This document shows, in pieces, positions 27,654 to 36,121 of a DNA stretch of 64,000 nt. How positions within the stretch are numbered: the stretch's first letter is position 1; every line of letters starts with the position of its first letter. Source of the DNA: Pannonibacter sp051860505 (GTDB lineage Bacteria; Pseudomonadota; Alphaproteobacteria; Rhizobiales; Stappiaceae); NCBI RefSeq assembly GCF_051860505.1, contig NZ_JBHYDX010000003.1, positions 62,001 through 126,000 on the forward strand, in the 5' to 3' direction. Position numbers and translations under genes: made by a program. Under the pieces are notes generated by a model. The model worked only from the letters and a program-made list of their open reading frames with translations. It searched no databases and was not told the origin of the DNA.

Positions 27654-28811
27654 TTGGCCAAGAAACCCGTTGGACCGGTGCGTCGGGCCTTTGCGCCCTG
27701 GGAGAACCCGCAATCCGTTCCTTTTATCGAATTTCGCAATGTTACCAAGCGGTTCGGCGACTTTGTCGCCGTCAACAACCTCAGCCTGAAGATCTACGAG
27801 CGCGAGTTCTTCGCCCTGCTCGGCGGATCTGGCTGCGGCAAGACGACCATGATGCGCATGCTCGCCGGCTTCGAGACGCCGACCGAAGGCGAGATCTTTC
27901 TGGACGGGCAGTCGCTCGCCGGTGTCCCGCCGTATCGCCGTCCGGCCAACATGATGTTCCAGTCCTATGCCCTGTTCCCGCATATGAGCGTGGAGGCCAA
28001 CATTGCGTTTGGTCTCAAGCAGGATGGCATGGCAAAGGACAAGATGGCCGAGCGCGTCGCCGAGATGCTGCGCCTGACCAAGCTGGAGAAATTCGCCAAG
28101 CGCAAGCCGCACCAGTTGTCCGGTGGCCAGCGCCAGCGCGTTGCGCTCGCCCGCTCGCTGGCAAAGCGTCCGAAAGTTCTGCTGCTCGACGAACCGCTCG
28201 GCGCGCTTGATCGCAAGCTGCGCGAGGAGACCCAGTTCGAACTCATGAACCTGCAGGAAGAGCTGAAGATGACCTTCCTCGTCGTCACCCACGACCAGGA
28301 AGAGGCCATGACCATGGCCGACCGGATCGCGGTGATGGACGCGGGCGAGATCATCCAGGTGGCAACACCCGGTGAAATCTATGAAATGCCGAATTCCCGC
28401 TTCGTGGCCGACTTTATCGGCGACATCAACCTGATCGAGGCCCGGGTAACGGCCAAGGTCGAAGGCGGAACGCTGCTGCGGGCTGTCGATGCCTGGGGCG
28501 GCTTTGACATCGACACGATCCAGGAGACCTCCGCAGCAGTCGGCGATACCGTCTGGTATGCCATCCGCCCGGAAAAGATGCAGATCGAAGTCGGCCAGGC
28601 CGGGGCGCCGGCCGTGAACACCGTCGGGGCCGAAGTCTGGGACATCGCCTACCTTGGCGACGTTTCGATCTATCACTCGCGCCTCGGGGATGCGCAGACC
28701 CTGCGTTCGACCGTCACCAACCGCACCCGCCTCGTCGAGCGGCCGATTGCCTGGGATGATCATGTGGTCCTGTGCTGGGCCCGCGATGCCGGCGTCATTC
28801 TCACCGCCTGA
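27654..28811 (+). CDS. potG: Polyamine ABC transporter ATP-binding protein
   Basis: A 385-residue ATPase of the PotA/PotG type. It has Walker A GGSGCGKTT (about residues 57-65), Q loop MMFQSYALFPHM, signature LSGGQRQRVALARSLA, Walker B VLLLDEPLGALD and switch VTHDQEEA, followed by a C-terminal TOBE-like regulatory domain (YAIRPEKMQIE). TTG 27654 is the start: GAGGGGAT lies 6 bases before it, and the nearby ATG 27647 is out of frame. A TTG start may lower its expression relative to potF. Confidence 0.93.
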   Translation: MAKKPVGPVRRAFAPWENPQSVPFIEFRNVTKRFGDFVAVNNLSLKIYEREFFALLGGSGCGKTTMMRMLAGFETPTEGEIFLDGQSLAGVPPYRRPANMMFQSYALFPHMSVEANIAFGLKQDGMAKDKMAERVAEMLRLTKLEKFAKRKPHQLSGGQRQRVALARSLAKRPKVLLLDEPLGALDRKLREETQFELMNLQEELKMTFLVVTHDQEEAMTMADRIAVMDAGEIIQVATPGEIYEMPNSRFVADFIGDINLIEARVTAKVEGGTLLRAVDAWGGFDIDTIQETSAAVGDTVWYAIRPEKMQIEVGQAGAPAVNTVGAEVWDIAYLGDVSIYHSRLGDAQTLRSTVTNRTRLVERPIAWDDHVVLCWARDAGVILTA

Positions 28812-28837
28812 CGGCCGATCCGGAAAGGGAATGTGCC

Positions 28838-29764
28838 ATGGAAACAATCGGTGCGGACAAGGTGAAGGCAAGACTGGGACGCCTCTTCGTGATCGGCGTG
28901 CCTTTCCTGTGGCTGTTGGTGCTGTTCCTGGCGCCCTTCTTCATCGTCTTCAAGATTTCGCTGTCGGAAATCGCCGTCGCCATCCCGCCCTATGCCCCGA
29001 CTTTCGACTGGTCGGCCGGCGTGAGCGGTTTCTTCGAGACGCTGTCCGGCTTCAGTTTCGCCAATTACGTCTGGCTGACTGAAGATGATCTTTATTGGCG
29101 CTCCTACCTGTCCAGTGTCGTCATCGCCGGCACCTCGACGCTGCTGACCCTGCTGGTCGGCTATCCGATTGCCTATGGCATGGCACGCAGCCCGAAAGCC
29201 TGGCGTCCGACCTTGCTGATGCTTGTGATCCTGCCATTCTGGACCTCGTTCCTGATCCGCGTCTATGCCTGGATCGGCATCCTCAAGAATGAGGGTCTTC
29301 TGAACCAGTTGCTGCTGGCCCTTGGCGTGATCAGCGAGCCGCTGATCATCCTCAACACCAACTCGGCGGTCTATATCGGCATTGTTTATTCTTATCTGCC
29401 GTTCCTGGTGCTGCCGCTCTATGCGAGCCTCGAGAAGATGGACGAGTCCCTGCTTGAAGCCGCGCAGGATCTTGGCTGCCCGCCCTGGAAGGCGTTCTGG
29501 ACCATCACGTTCCCGCTGTCCTTGCCGGGTGTGGTCGCCGGGTGTTTCCTGGTCTTCATTCCGGCGGTCGGCGAGTTCGTGATCCCGGATCTGCTGGGCG
29601 GGTCGGAGACCCTGATGATCGGCAAGACATTGTGGATGGAGTTCTTCAACAACCGTGACTGGCCGGTCTCCTCGGCTGTGGCCGTCGTGCTCCTGCTCAT
29701 CCTCGTGGTTCCCATCGTGCTGTTCCAGCATTACCAGCACAAAGCAGCGGAGAAGGCGGCATGA
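28838..29764 (+). CDS. potH: Polyamine ABC transporter permease
   Basis: A 308-residue inner-membrane permease with about six membrane segments and the coupling motif EAAQDLGCPPWKAFWTITFPLSLPG. The opening cytoplasmic segment and the long first periplasmic loop (ISLSEIAVAIPPYAPTF) are typical of PotH. ATG 28838 follows GGAAAGGGA. The stop overlaps potI by 4 bases. Confidence 0.93.
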   Translation: METIGADKVKARLGRLFVIGVPFLWLLVLFLAPFFIVFKISLSEIAVAIPPYAPTFDWSAGVSGFFETLSGFSFANYVWLTEDDLYWRSYLSSVVIAGTSTLLTLLVGYPIAYGMARSPKAWRPTLLMLVILPFWTSFLIRVYAWIGILKNEGLLNQLLLALGVISEPLIILNTNSAVYIGIVYSYLPFLVLPLYASLEKMDESLLEAAQDLGCPPWKAFWTITFPLSLPGVVAGCFLVFIPAVGEFVIPDLLGGSETLMIGKTLWMEFFNNRDWPVSSAVAVVLLLILVVPIVLFQHYQHKAAEKAA

Positions 29765-30585
29765 GGACGGGCCCTTCCTGGTTCAACATCACCTCTATCG
29801 TGCTCGGTTTTGCGTTCCTGTATCTGCCGATCCTGATCCTGGTGGTCTTCTCGTTCAACGAATCCCGTCTCGTGACCGTCTGGGGCGGGTTCTCGACAAA
29901 GTGGTACGTTGCACTCCTGAACAATGATCAGTTGCTGGAGTCTGCTTTCGTGTCGCTGCGGGTGGCGTTCCTGTCGGCGACGCTGGCGACCGTGCTCGGA
30001 ACAATGGCTGCCCTGGTCCTGGTCCGTATCGGCCGCTTCCGGGGCCGGACCTTGTTTTCCGGCATGATCTACGCACCGCTGGTGATGCCCGAAATCATCC
30101 TCGGCCTGTCGTTCCTGCTGCTGTTCGTGGCCATTGACCAGCCGCGCGGTTTCTGGACGATCATCATCTCGCATACCACCTTCGCCATGTGTTTTGTCGC
30201 GGTGGTGGTGCAGTCGCGGCTCGTCGGTTTTGATCGTTCACTGGAAGAGGCCGCGCTGGATCTGGGATGCCCGCCGGCCCGGACCTTCTTTGTCATCACC
30301 CTGCCGCTGATCCTGCCGGGCGTGATCGCCGGCTGGATGCTGGCCTTCACGCTGTCGCTGGATGATCTTGTGATCTCGAGCTTCACCACCGGCCCTGGCG
30401 CGACAACGCTACCGATGAAAATCTACTCCCAGGTGCGCCTTGGCGTGACACCGGAAATCAATGCAGCCTGTACCATCCTGGTTGGTATTGTGACCGTTGC
30501 CGTCGTCATCGCGTCGCTGGCAACACGGCGCCAGGAGATGCTCCGTGAGCGGGATGAACGCCGCGCAGCTGCCGCTACCGGTTGA
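29761..30585 (+). CDS. potI: Polyamine ABC transporter permease
   Basis: A 274-residue permease, partner of PotH. The coupling motif reads EEAALDLGCPPARTFFVITLPLILPG, and FSFNESRLVTVWGGFSTKWY near the N terminus is the family hallmark. SLDDLVISSFTTGPGATTLPM in the C-terminal half is conserved in PotC/PotI. ATG overlaps the potH stop (ATGA), and an intrinsic terminator closes the operon 28 bases later. Confidence 0.93.
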   Translation: MRTGPSWFNITSIVLGFAFLYLPILILVVFSFNESRLVTVWGGFSTKWYVALLNNDQLLESAFVSLRVAFLSATLATVLGTMAALVLVRIGRFRGRTLFSGMIYAPLVMPEIILGLSFLLLFVAIDQPRGFWTIIISHTTFAMCFVAVVVQSRLVGFDRSLEEAALDLGCPPARTFFVITLPLILPGVIAGWMLAFTLSLDDLVISSFTTGPGATTLPMKIYSQVRLGVTPEINAACTILVGIVTVAVVIASLATRRQEMLRERDERRAAAATG

Positions 30586-30612
30586 GCGCTGCCTGGAAAA
30601 TGTTCTGAGACA

Positions 30613-30648
30613 GAAAACCCGCCGATGCGTTGCATCTGGCGGGTTTTT
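30613..30648 (+). terminator. Rho-independent terminator of the potFGHI operon
   Basis: AAAACCCGCC at 30614-30623 pairs with GGCGGGTTTT at 30638-30647, with a second short stem (GATGCG/TGCATC) in the loop; ends in TTTTT. Confidence 0.92.
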
Positions 30649-30791
30649 CTTTGTCTGCGCGTTTCCACGGGGATTCAGCGAAATAGTTCGGGCATCAAGC
30701 ATTGATAAAGACATCAAGGCTAGGGTGTTGTTGAGTGCTCTTGAGCACGTACCGGTTGCATTTTCGTGACAGGTGGCGTGCAGGGGCGACC

Positions 30792-31967
30792 ATGCAACTT
30801 CGTGCCCCGGATTGTCGCGTGCCCATGTACAGATTACCGGATGCTGGTAACAGGCTGATCAGCCGGCTGCACAGAGACCCGGACCGCGCTTTTCTCGACA
30901 CGCTCTGGCACGCCCTGCCGGGCGGTGCCGTTTCAACGCCGTTTCAGACGCCGGCGGTGCTTTCCACGATGGCGGAACATGTCTTTGCCGCTCAAGGCGC
31001 AGAGCTCCGGATTGTCGAGGTCTGCGAGGCCAGCACTAGCCAGTCCGTGATGCTGATACCTCTGGTCGTGTTCCGGCGTGGCCCGGTCAAGATGGGCGGT
31101 ATTCCGGACTTCGGCCTCGTGGACCAATGCGCCCCTGTTCTGGCCGGCGACATCGAGCTGGATGACACGCTCACCGACCTGCTATGGGGATTTGTCGAGG
31201 ATGCCCTTTCTGACGTCGACCTGATCGATGTGAAAAAGGTCCCGCCGCGCATTGCCGGTCGCCCGAACCCGCTGCATGCCCTGCCGACCGAACTCGTGCA
31301 GGATCCGATCTATGCGCTCGACCTGACGGCGGGCGAGGGACCGGGCGGTTGGCGCCGCAAGCACGTCTACAAGGAAGCGCGCGGCAAGTACCGCAAGCTG
31401 GAGGCTGCTGGCATCCATTTTGTCGAGGCACGGTCTGAACAAGACCGTATCTTTGTTCTCGATCAGCTCCGGCTGCAGCGGCAACACCGCTTCGAGGAAA
31501 AGCAGTGGTATAATACCCTCGAAGAAGAGCCGGCGCAGTCCAGTTATATCGACAGTCTCTTGCGTGAATATGGCCCGGACTGTCCGTTACGTCTGTTTGC
31601 CCTCAGGGACGAGACCCGCGTTGCCGGGGCCATTTGTGCGCTGTCTCGAGGCAGCGCATTGTCCGCCATGCTGATCTCCATGGGTGGTGAGGAATGGCGC
31701 CGCTTCTCGCCCGGCCTTGTCCTGTTTGCGCGGTTGATCGACTGGGCCGGCCAGAATGGCTTCACCGAACTGTGCTTTGGCTCTGGCGTCCAGTTCTACA
31801 AGACCCGCTTCGGCGGCGACCCCTGGCCGATCCACGCCTATGCCCGCCCCCTGACGACGGCGGGGACTGCCTATCTGGCTTTGCGGCGGCTCAAGGCAAT
31901 TGCGCGCCGGCTGCGCGACGAGACGGCACGCCTTTCGGCACCCGGGGCGCCTGCGCAAAGTGCCTGA
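30792..31967 (+). CDS. GNAT/FemAB-like acetyltransferase, CelD (BcsL) family
   Basis: A 391-residue protein of the CelD-like Acetyltransf_6 group, named for cellulose-linked genes but found with many exopolysaccharide systems. The central stretch RRKHVYKEARGKYRKLEAAG and the later FSPGLVLFARLIDWAGQNGFTELCFGSG are the usual family landmarks (shown in parts). No cellulose or polysaccharide genes lie beside it, so its acceptor is unknown. ATG 30792 follows a GGGG stretch; TTG 30735 would add 19 residues and ATG 30825 would shorten it. It stands alone between the pot terminator and scoA. The 262-base gap after it holds nothing recognisable. Confidence 0.8.
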   Translation: MQLRAPDCRVPMYRLPDAGNRLISRLHRDPDRAFLDTLWHALPGGAVSTPFQTPAVLSTMAEHVFAAQGAELRIVEVCEASTSQSVMLIPLVVFRRGPVKMGGIPDFGLVDQCAPVLAGDIELDDTLTDLLWGFVEDALSDVDLIDVKKVPPRIAGRPNPLHALPTELVQDPIYALDLTAGEGPGGWRRKHVYKEARGKYRKLEAAGIHFVEARSEQDRIFVLDQLRLQRQHRFEEKQWYNTLEEEPAQSSYIDSLLREYGPDCPLRLFALRDETRVAGAICALSRGSALSAMLISMGGEEWRRFSPGLVLFARLIDWAGQNGFTELCFGSGVQFYKTRFGGDPWPIHAYARPLTTAGTAYLALRRLKAIARRLRDETARLSAPGAPAQSA

Positions 31968-32229
31968 GGCACGAACGAACCGGACGCCTTGTTTTCCAGG
32001 GATACAAGACGTGTCACTGCCCGCCAGCGGAGACCTGTTCAATTGTGCTATCCCGCCTTCAGACAGTTGACGTGGGCGGAAAATACCGGTCTTGTTGCGT
32101 CGCAACCTGACCGCGGCGTCATGTCGGTGTGGTGGCCGGGCCTGGGCGGGAGGAGCAGCCTTCCAGGTGTCAGCCCGGTCGCGCGCGTCGGTCGCGACGC
32201 CTGTTCCGGTCGGTTTTGAGGAGACAACG

Positions 32230-32925
32230 ATGAACAAGGTATACCCGAACGCAAAGGCCGCGCTGGATGGCCTTGTGTTTGACGGAATGACCATCATGGC
32301 CGGTGGTTTCGGCCTGTGCGGGATCCCCGAGAACCTGATCGTCGCCCTGCGCGACAGCGGCGTGACGGGCGTGACGGCGATATCCAACAACGCCGGCGTG
32401 GACGATTTCGGCCTCGGCCTGCTGCTGCAGACGCGCCAGATCCGCAAGATGGTCTCGTCTTATGTGGGTGAGAATGCCACGTTCGAGAAGCAGTACCTGA
32501 ACGGCGAACTCGAACTTGAATTCAACCCGCAGGGCACGCTGGCCGAGCGCATCCGCGCTGGCGGCGCCGGCATTCCGGGCTTCTACACCAAGACCGGTGT
32601 GGGCACGCTGATCGCCGAAGGCAAGGAACACAAGCAGTTCAACGGCGAGACCTTCATCCTCGAAACCGGGCTTGTGTCGGACCTGTCGCTGGTCAAGGCC
32701 TGGAAGGCCGACAAGGAAGGCAACCTCGTCTATCGCAAGACGGCGCGGAACTTCAATCCGATGATGGCGACCGCCGGCAAGGTGACGGTTGTCGAAGTCG
32801 AGGAACTGGTCGAGATCGGAGATCTTGATCCGGACCAGATCCACACTCCGGGCATCTTCGTTGACCGCATCGTGGTCGGCACCTTCGAAAAGCGCATCGA
32901 AAAGCGCACCACCCGCGCCGCCTGA
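32230..32925 (+). CDS. scoA: 3-oxoacid CoA-transferase subunit A
   Basis: A 231-residue family I CoA-transferase alpha subunit. It has GGFGLCGIPENLI near the N terminus and the CoA-binding region GAGIPGFYTKTGVGT. With ScoB it moves CoA from succinyl-CoA to acetoacetate or a similar 3-oxoacid, feeding ketone bodies into acetyl-CoA. GAGGAG precedes ATG 32230. It is followed by scoB after 18 bases. An acetate/butyrate acceptor type (AtoD-like) is possible, because subunits look alike. Confidence 0.92.
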   Translation: MNKVYPNAKAALDGLVFDGMTIMAGGFGLCGIPENLIVALRDSGVTGVTAISNNAGVDDFGLGLLLQTRQIRKMVSSYVGENATFEKQYLNGELELEFNPQGTLAERIRAGGAGIPGFYTKTGVGTLIAEGKEHKQFNGETFILETGLVSDLSLVKAWKADKEGNLVYRKTARNFNPMMATAGKVTVVEVEELVEIGDLDPDQIHTPGIFVDRIVVGTFEKRIEKRTTRAA

Positions 32926-32943
32926 AGCCGAGGAGACTGAGCA

Positions 32944-33573
32944 ATGGCCTGGACTCGTGACGAAATGGCCCAGCGGGCCGCGCAGGAACTGGAAGACGGT
33001 TTCTACGTCAACCTTGGCATCGGCATCCCGACGCTGGTGTCCAACTACATCCCCGAAGGCGTCCACGTGACGCTGCAGTCGGAGAACGGCATGCTCGGCA
33101 TGGGGCCGTTCCCGACCGATGACGAAGTCGACGCCGACCTCATCAACGCCGGCAAGCAGACGATCACCGAGCTGCCGCAGACCTCGTATTTCTCCTCCGC
33201 CGACAGCTTTGGCATGATCCGTGGTGGCCACATCGATCTGTCGATCCTGGGTGCTATGGAAGTGTCGGAGACGGGCGATCTCGCCAACTGGATGATCCCG
33301 GGCAAGATGGTCAAGGGCATGGGCGGCGCGATGGACCTCGTGGCCGGGGTCAAGCGCGTGGTTGTCATCATGGACCACGCGTCCAAGGCGGGCGAAAGCA
33401 AGCTGCTGAAAGCCTGCACCCTGCCGCTGACTGGTGTTGGCTGTGTCGACCGCATCATCACCAATCTCGGTGTGTTTGATGTTACCCCTGACGGCTTGAA
33501 AGTTGTCGAGCTGGCCAAGGACGTAACCGAAGATGAAGTGAAGGCGGCCACAGAAGCCTCCCTCAAGTTCTGA
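32944..33573 (+). CDS. scoB: 3-oxoacid CoA-transferase subunit B
   Basis: A 209-residue beta subunit carrying the catalytic glutamate in QSENGMLGMGP (SENG motif, about residue 46). It opens with EDGFYVNLGIGIPTLVSNY, and later has GGHIDLSILGAMEVS and KGMGGAMDLVAG, all standard in the family. It is cotranscribed with scoA and followed by a terminator hairpin. The presence of an SCP2 thiolase and phasins elsewhere in the window fits a cell that handles acetoacetyl-CoA and polyhydroxybutyrate. Confidence 0.93.
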   Translation: MAWTRDEMAQRAAQELEDGFYVNLGIGIPTLVSNYIPEGVHVTLQSENGMLGMGPFPTDDEVDADLINAGKQTITELPQTSYFSSADSFGMIRGGHIDLSILGAMEVSETGDLANWMIPGKMVKGMGGAMDLVAGVKRVVVIMDHASKAGESKLLKACTLPLTGVGCVDRIITNLGVFDVTPDGLKVVELAKDVTEDEVKAATEASLKF

Positions 33574-33579
33574 TTCTGT

Positions 33580-33620
33580 ATTCAGGCGGATCAATTAATT
33601 GATCCGCCTGAATTTCTTCT
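33580..33620 (+). terminator. Terminator of scoAB
   Basis: A perfect 34-base palindrome: ATTCAGGCGGATCAATT at 33580-33596 pairs with the next 17 bases, and TTTCTTCTT follows. It starts 7 bases after the scoB stop. The AT-rich centre may also allow a cruciform. Confidence 0.85.
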
Positions 33621-33949
33621 TGACGTAACGGATAGTTTGTTTGATCGAATTGCACTATTTCCGGAATTGGATGTTTTGAATTTCTGGAATTTGTTCCGTT
33701 TTGGATCGCTTTCAGACTTCTGGTATCTGGCTTGAGCGACTGCCGGTTAACTTATATTTGCCGGCAACATTTTTTCTGCCGTGCTTTTATGCCTCGAACA
33801 GGCAGCTCTCCACGGCATTAAATTAGCCAGCTCATTGTCCTGCCTGGTTTACGGGCTTCGATTGATTTGCTGCGCTGCGTCAATCGGGCCGACATGATTT
33901 TCTGCCATGACATGCCGGCACGGATCGCATCACGCGATCAGGGGGGCAT
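33621..33949. other. AT-rich control region of the GGDEF-EAL gene
   Basis: About 330 bases, visibly poorer in G+C than the surrounding genes, with many T runs (for example 33630-33790). No open frame of note. It probably holds the promoter and leader of the downstream c-di-GMP gene; AGGGGGG at 33940-33946 is its ribosome site. No -35/-10 pair is convincing enough to mark. Confidence 0.5.
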
Positions 33950-36121
33950 ATGCGGAAACAACTGGCGAGATTGAAGATTTGGGCCCTGCGGCGGGCATCG
34001 GGCCTTCGCACGCGCTTCACCTTCTTCGTTGTCTCCCTTTGTGCCATCATGATCGTCATCATGGTCGGAACGGCCAGCTATCTCGACTATCGCGACGAGG
34101 AAACCAAGTCGCTCGCCAACGTCCAGGCGATTGCCAATACCGTCAGCCGGTTGGCGACGCCGCAACTTGCCAATCACCACTATCTCATCCTGGCCCAGGA
34201 ACTGGAGAGCATCGCCGCCAGCGGCATGATCACGGTTGCCAAGGTTTATGATCCCAGGCGCACGATCCTGATCGATTCCGATCCGGCCACCAGCCTGTTC
34301 GACCGTGTTCCCATTGATCCGCTGCTGCTGCAGACAATCGAGACCTCCCAACCGATCGAAGAGGTCGATGGGCCCCTTGTCCAGGTGGCGATGCCGGTCT
34401 GGAGCCGTGACGGGCGTGTTGTTGCCGGTGCCGTCCTTGTCAGTGCGCGTCATCCGGAGCTTTTCGAGATCCTGTCCCGGATCTGGCAACGCAATGCCGC
34501 AGTCGCTGCGATGTTGCTCGCGATGGCTGTTCCCGTGGTGCTGAAGTTTGGCAACGGGTTCCTGAAGCCGATCAAACACTTGACCAATGTTGCCCATCAG
34601 ATCAGTGCGGGCGACTTCAGTACCCGGTTTCCGGTGGAGCGCATCGATGAGATCGGCGTTCTTGCGCGCGCTTACAGCAACATGGTCGATGAAATCCGTT
34701 CCAACATGGAGCAGATCAACAAGCTCGCCTTCATGGACGGCGTCACAGGCCTGCCGAACCGGGAATTCTTCCGTCAGCATTTCCAGCGCTGGCAACTCCT
34801 GTCAGATGGCAGCCCGCGCCGGATGGCGGTCCTGTTCATCGACCTCGACCGGTTCAAGCGGGTCAATGACAGTTTCGGCCATGACTACGGCGACCTGCTT
34901 CTCGGGCAGATTGCCGAGCGGTTTGAAGCGATCCTGCTTGGGCCACAGATGCAGGTGCGTCCTGGCGCCTTGCCGCATGGACCGCTGCGCCGCATGGCAC
35001 GCTTTGGCGGCGACGAGTTTGCGCTGATCATTCCTCTGCATGAGCCGGGGTATGGCGAAGCCACGTCGCTTGCCGAAAAGCTGTTGCATGCGGTGGAAAC
35101 GCCGTGCCGTGTCAATGGACAGGAACTGTCGGTTGGTGCGAGCATCGGCATTGCCGTCTATCCGGACGATGGTGCTGACATGTCCGCGATCCTCAAGCAT
35201 GCGGACATTGCGATGTACGCGGCCAAGGCTGCCGGCGGAAACGCGCTGCGTATCTTCAATCGCACGGACGGCGATGTCGAGGCCCGCGAACGGCTGCGCA
35301 TGGAAACGGAACTGCGGGTCGCGCTGGCCAGTGACCAGATTACGATTTTCTTTCAGCCCAAGGTCGATTGTGCCGGCGGCAAGGTAACGGGCGCTGAAGT
35401 GCTTGCGCGTTGGAACCATCCGAAGCGCGGCCTGCTGGCTCCTGTTGCCTTCATCGAAATCGCCGAGGAGACTGGCCTGATCCTGCGACTGGGGGACAGG
35501 GTGCTTGAACTGGCCTGTCGCCAGGGGCGCGAATGGATTGATGCGGGCCACCCCTTGCCGCTCGCTGTCAATGTCTCAACGCGCCAATTGGAATGGTCGG
35601 GTTATACCGACCGCGTTCTGGGAATTCTGCGGGATACCGGCTTTCCGCCCGAGATGCTGGAACTGGAACTCACCGAGACCGTGGCCATGGCCAATCCGGA
35701 TCTTGTATGCGCGGCGACCCAGCGGTTGCGCGCAGCGGGTATCCGCTTTGCGATCGATGACTTTGGCACGGGCTATTCGAGCCTTGCCCACCTGCAGAAC
35801 CTGCCCTTCGACACCCTCAAGATTGACCGCTCCTTCATTGCCGGCACCGGTGAGGAGGGGCGGCATCAGCGGATCGTCGAGACCATTCTGGTGATGGCCC
35901 GCAATCTGAACTACGAAGTGGTTGCAGAGGGCGTGGAGACGCAGGAGCAACTGGAGTTCCTGCGGGCTTGCGGTTGCAAGACGGCGCAAGGATACCTCTT
36001 CAGCATGCCGATGGCTGCGTCAATGTTTGCTGCCTGGCGTCAGCCGTTCCTCGGCGCGACCAAGCCGGTGGCGCCCCTTGACAGCGCCCGGTTGGCTCAG
36101 GCCCGACCGACCGCCGTCTGA
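33950..36121 (+). CDS. Membrane GGDEF-EAL cyclic-di-GMP protein with HAMP
   Basis: A 723-residue sensor. It has a membrane segment at about 20-42, a periplasmic sensor region to about 180, a second membrane segment at about 183-203, HAMP at about 205-255, GGDEF at 265-440 and EAL at 460-700. The GGDEF motif is intact (residues 353-357, RFGGDEF), so cyclase activity is possible; the inhibitory RxxD site is not seen upstream of it. In the EAL domain the signature reads EVL at about 483, but DDFGTGYSS and the KIDRSF lysine are present, so phosphodiesterase activity is plausible. It would set local c-di-GMP for motility or adhesion. Its end overlaps the converging iron permease gene by 25 bases. 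Confidence 0.92.
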   Translation: MRKQLARLKIWALRRASGLRTRFTFFVVSLCAIMIVIMVGTASYLDYRDEETKSLANVQAIANTVSRLATPQLANHHYLILAQELESIAASGMITVAKVYDPRRTILIDSDPATSLFDRVPIDPLLLQTIETSQPIEEVDGPLVQVAMPVWSRDGRVVAGAVLVSARHPELFEILSRIWQRNAAVAAMLLAMAVPVVLKFGNGFLKPIKHLTNVAHQISAGDFSTRFPVERIDEIGVLARAYSNMVDEIRSNMEQINKLAFMDGVTGLPNREFFRQHFQRWQLLSDGSPRRMAVLFIDLDRFKRVNDSFGHDYGDLLLGQIAERFEAILLGPQMQVRPGALPHGPLRRMARFGGDEFALIIPLHEPGYGEATSLAEKLLHAVETPCRVNGQELSVGASIGIAVYPDDGADMSAILKHADIAMYAAKAAGGNALRIFNRTDGDVEARERLRMETELRVALASDQITIFFQPKVDCAGGKVTGAEVLARWNHPKRGLLAPVAFIEIAEETGLILRLGDRVLELACRQGREWIDAGHPLPLAVNVSTRQLEWSGYTDRVLGILRDTGFPPEMLELELTETVAMANPDLVCAATQRLRAAGIRFAIDDFGTGYSSLAHLQNLPFDTLKIDRSFIAGTGEEGRHQRIVETILVMARNLNYEVVAEGVETQEQLEFLRACGCKTAQGYLFSMPMAASMFAAWRQPFLGATKPVAPLDSARLAQARPTAV

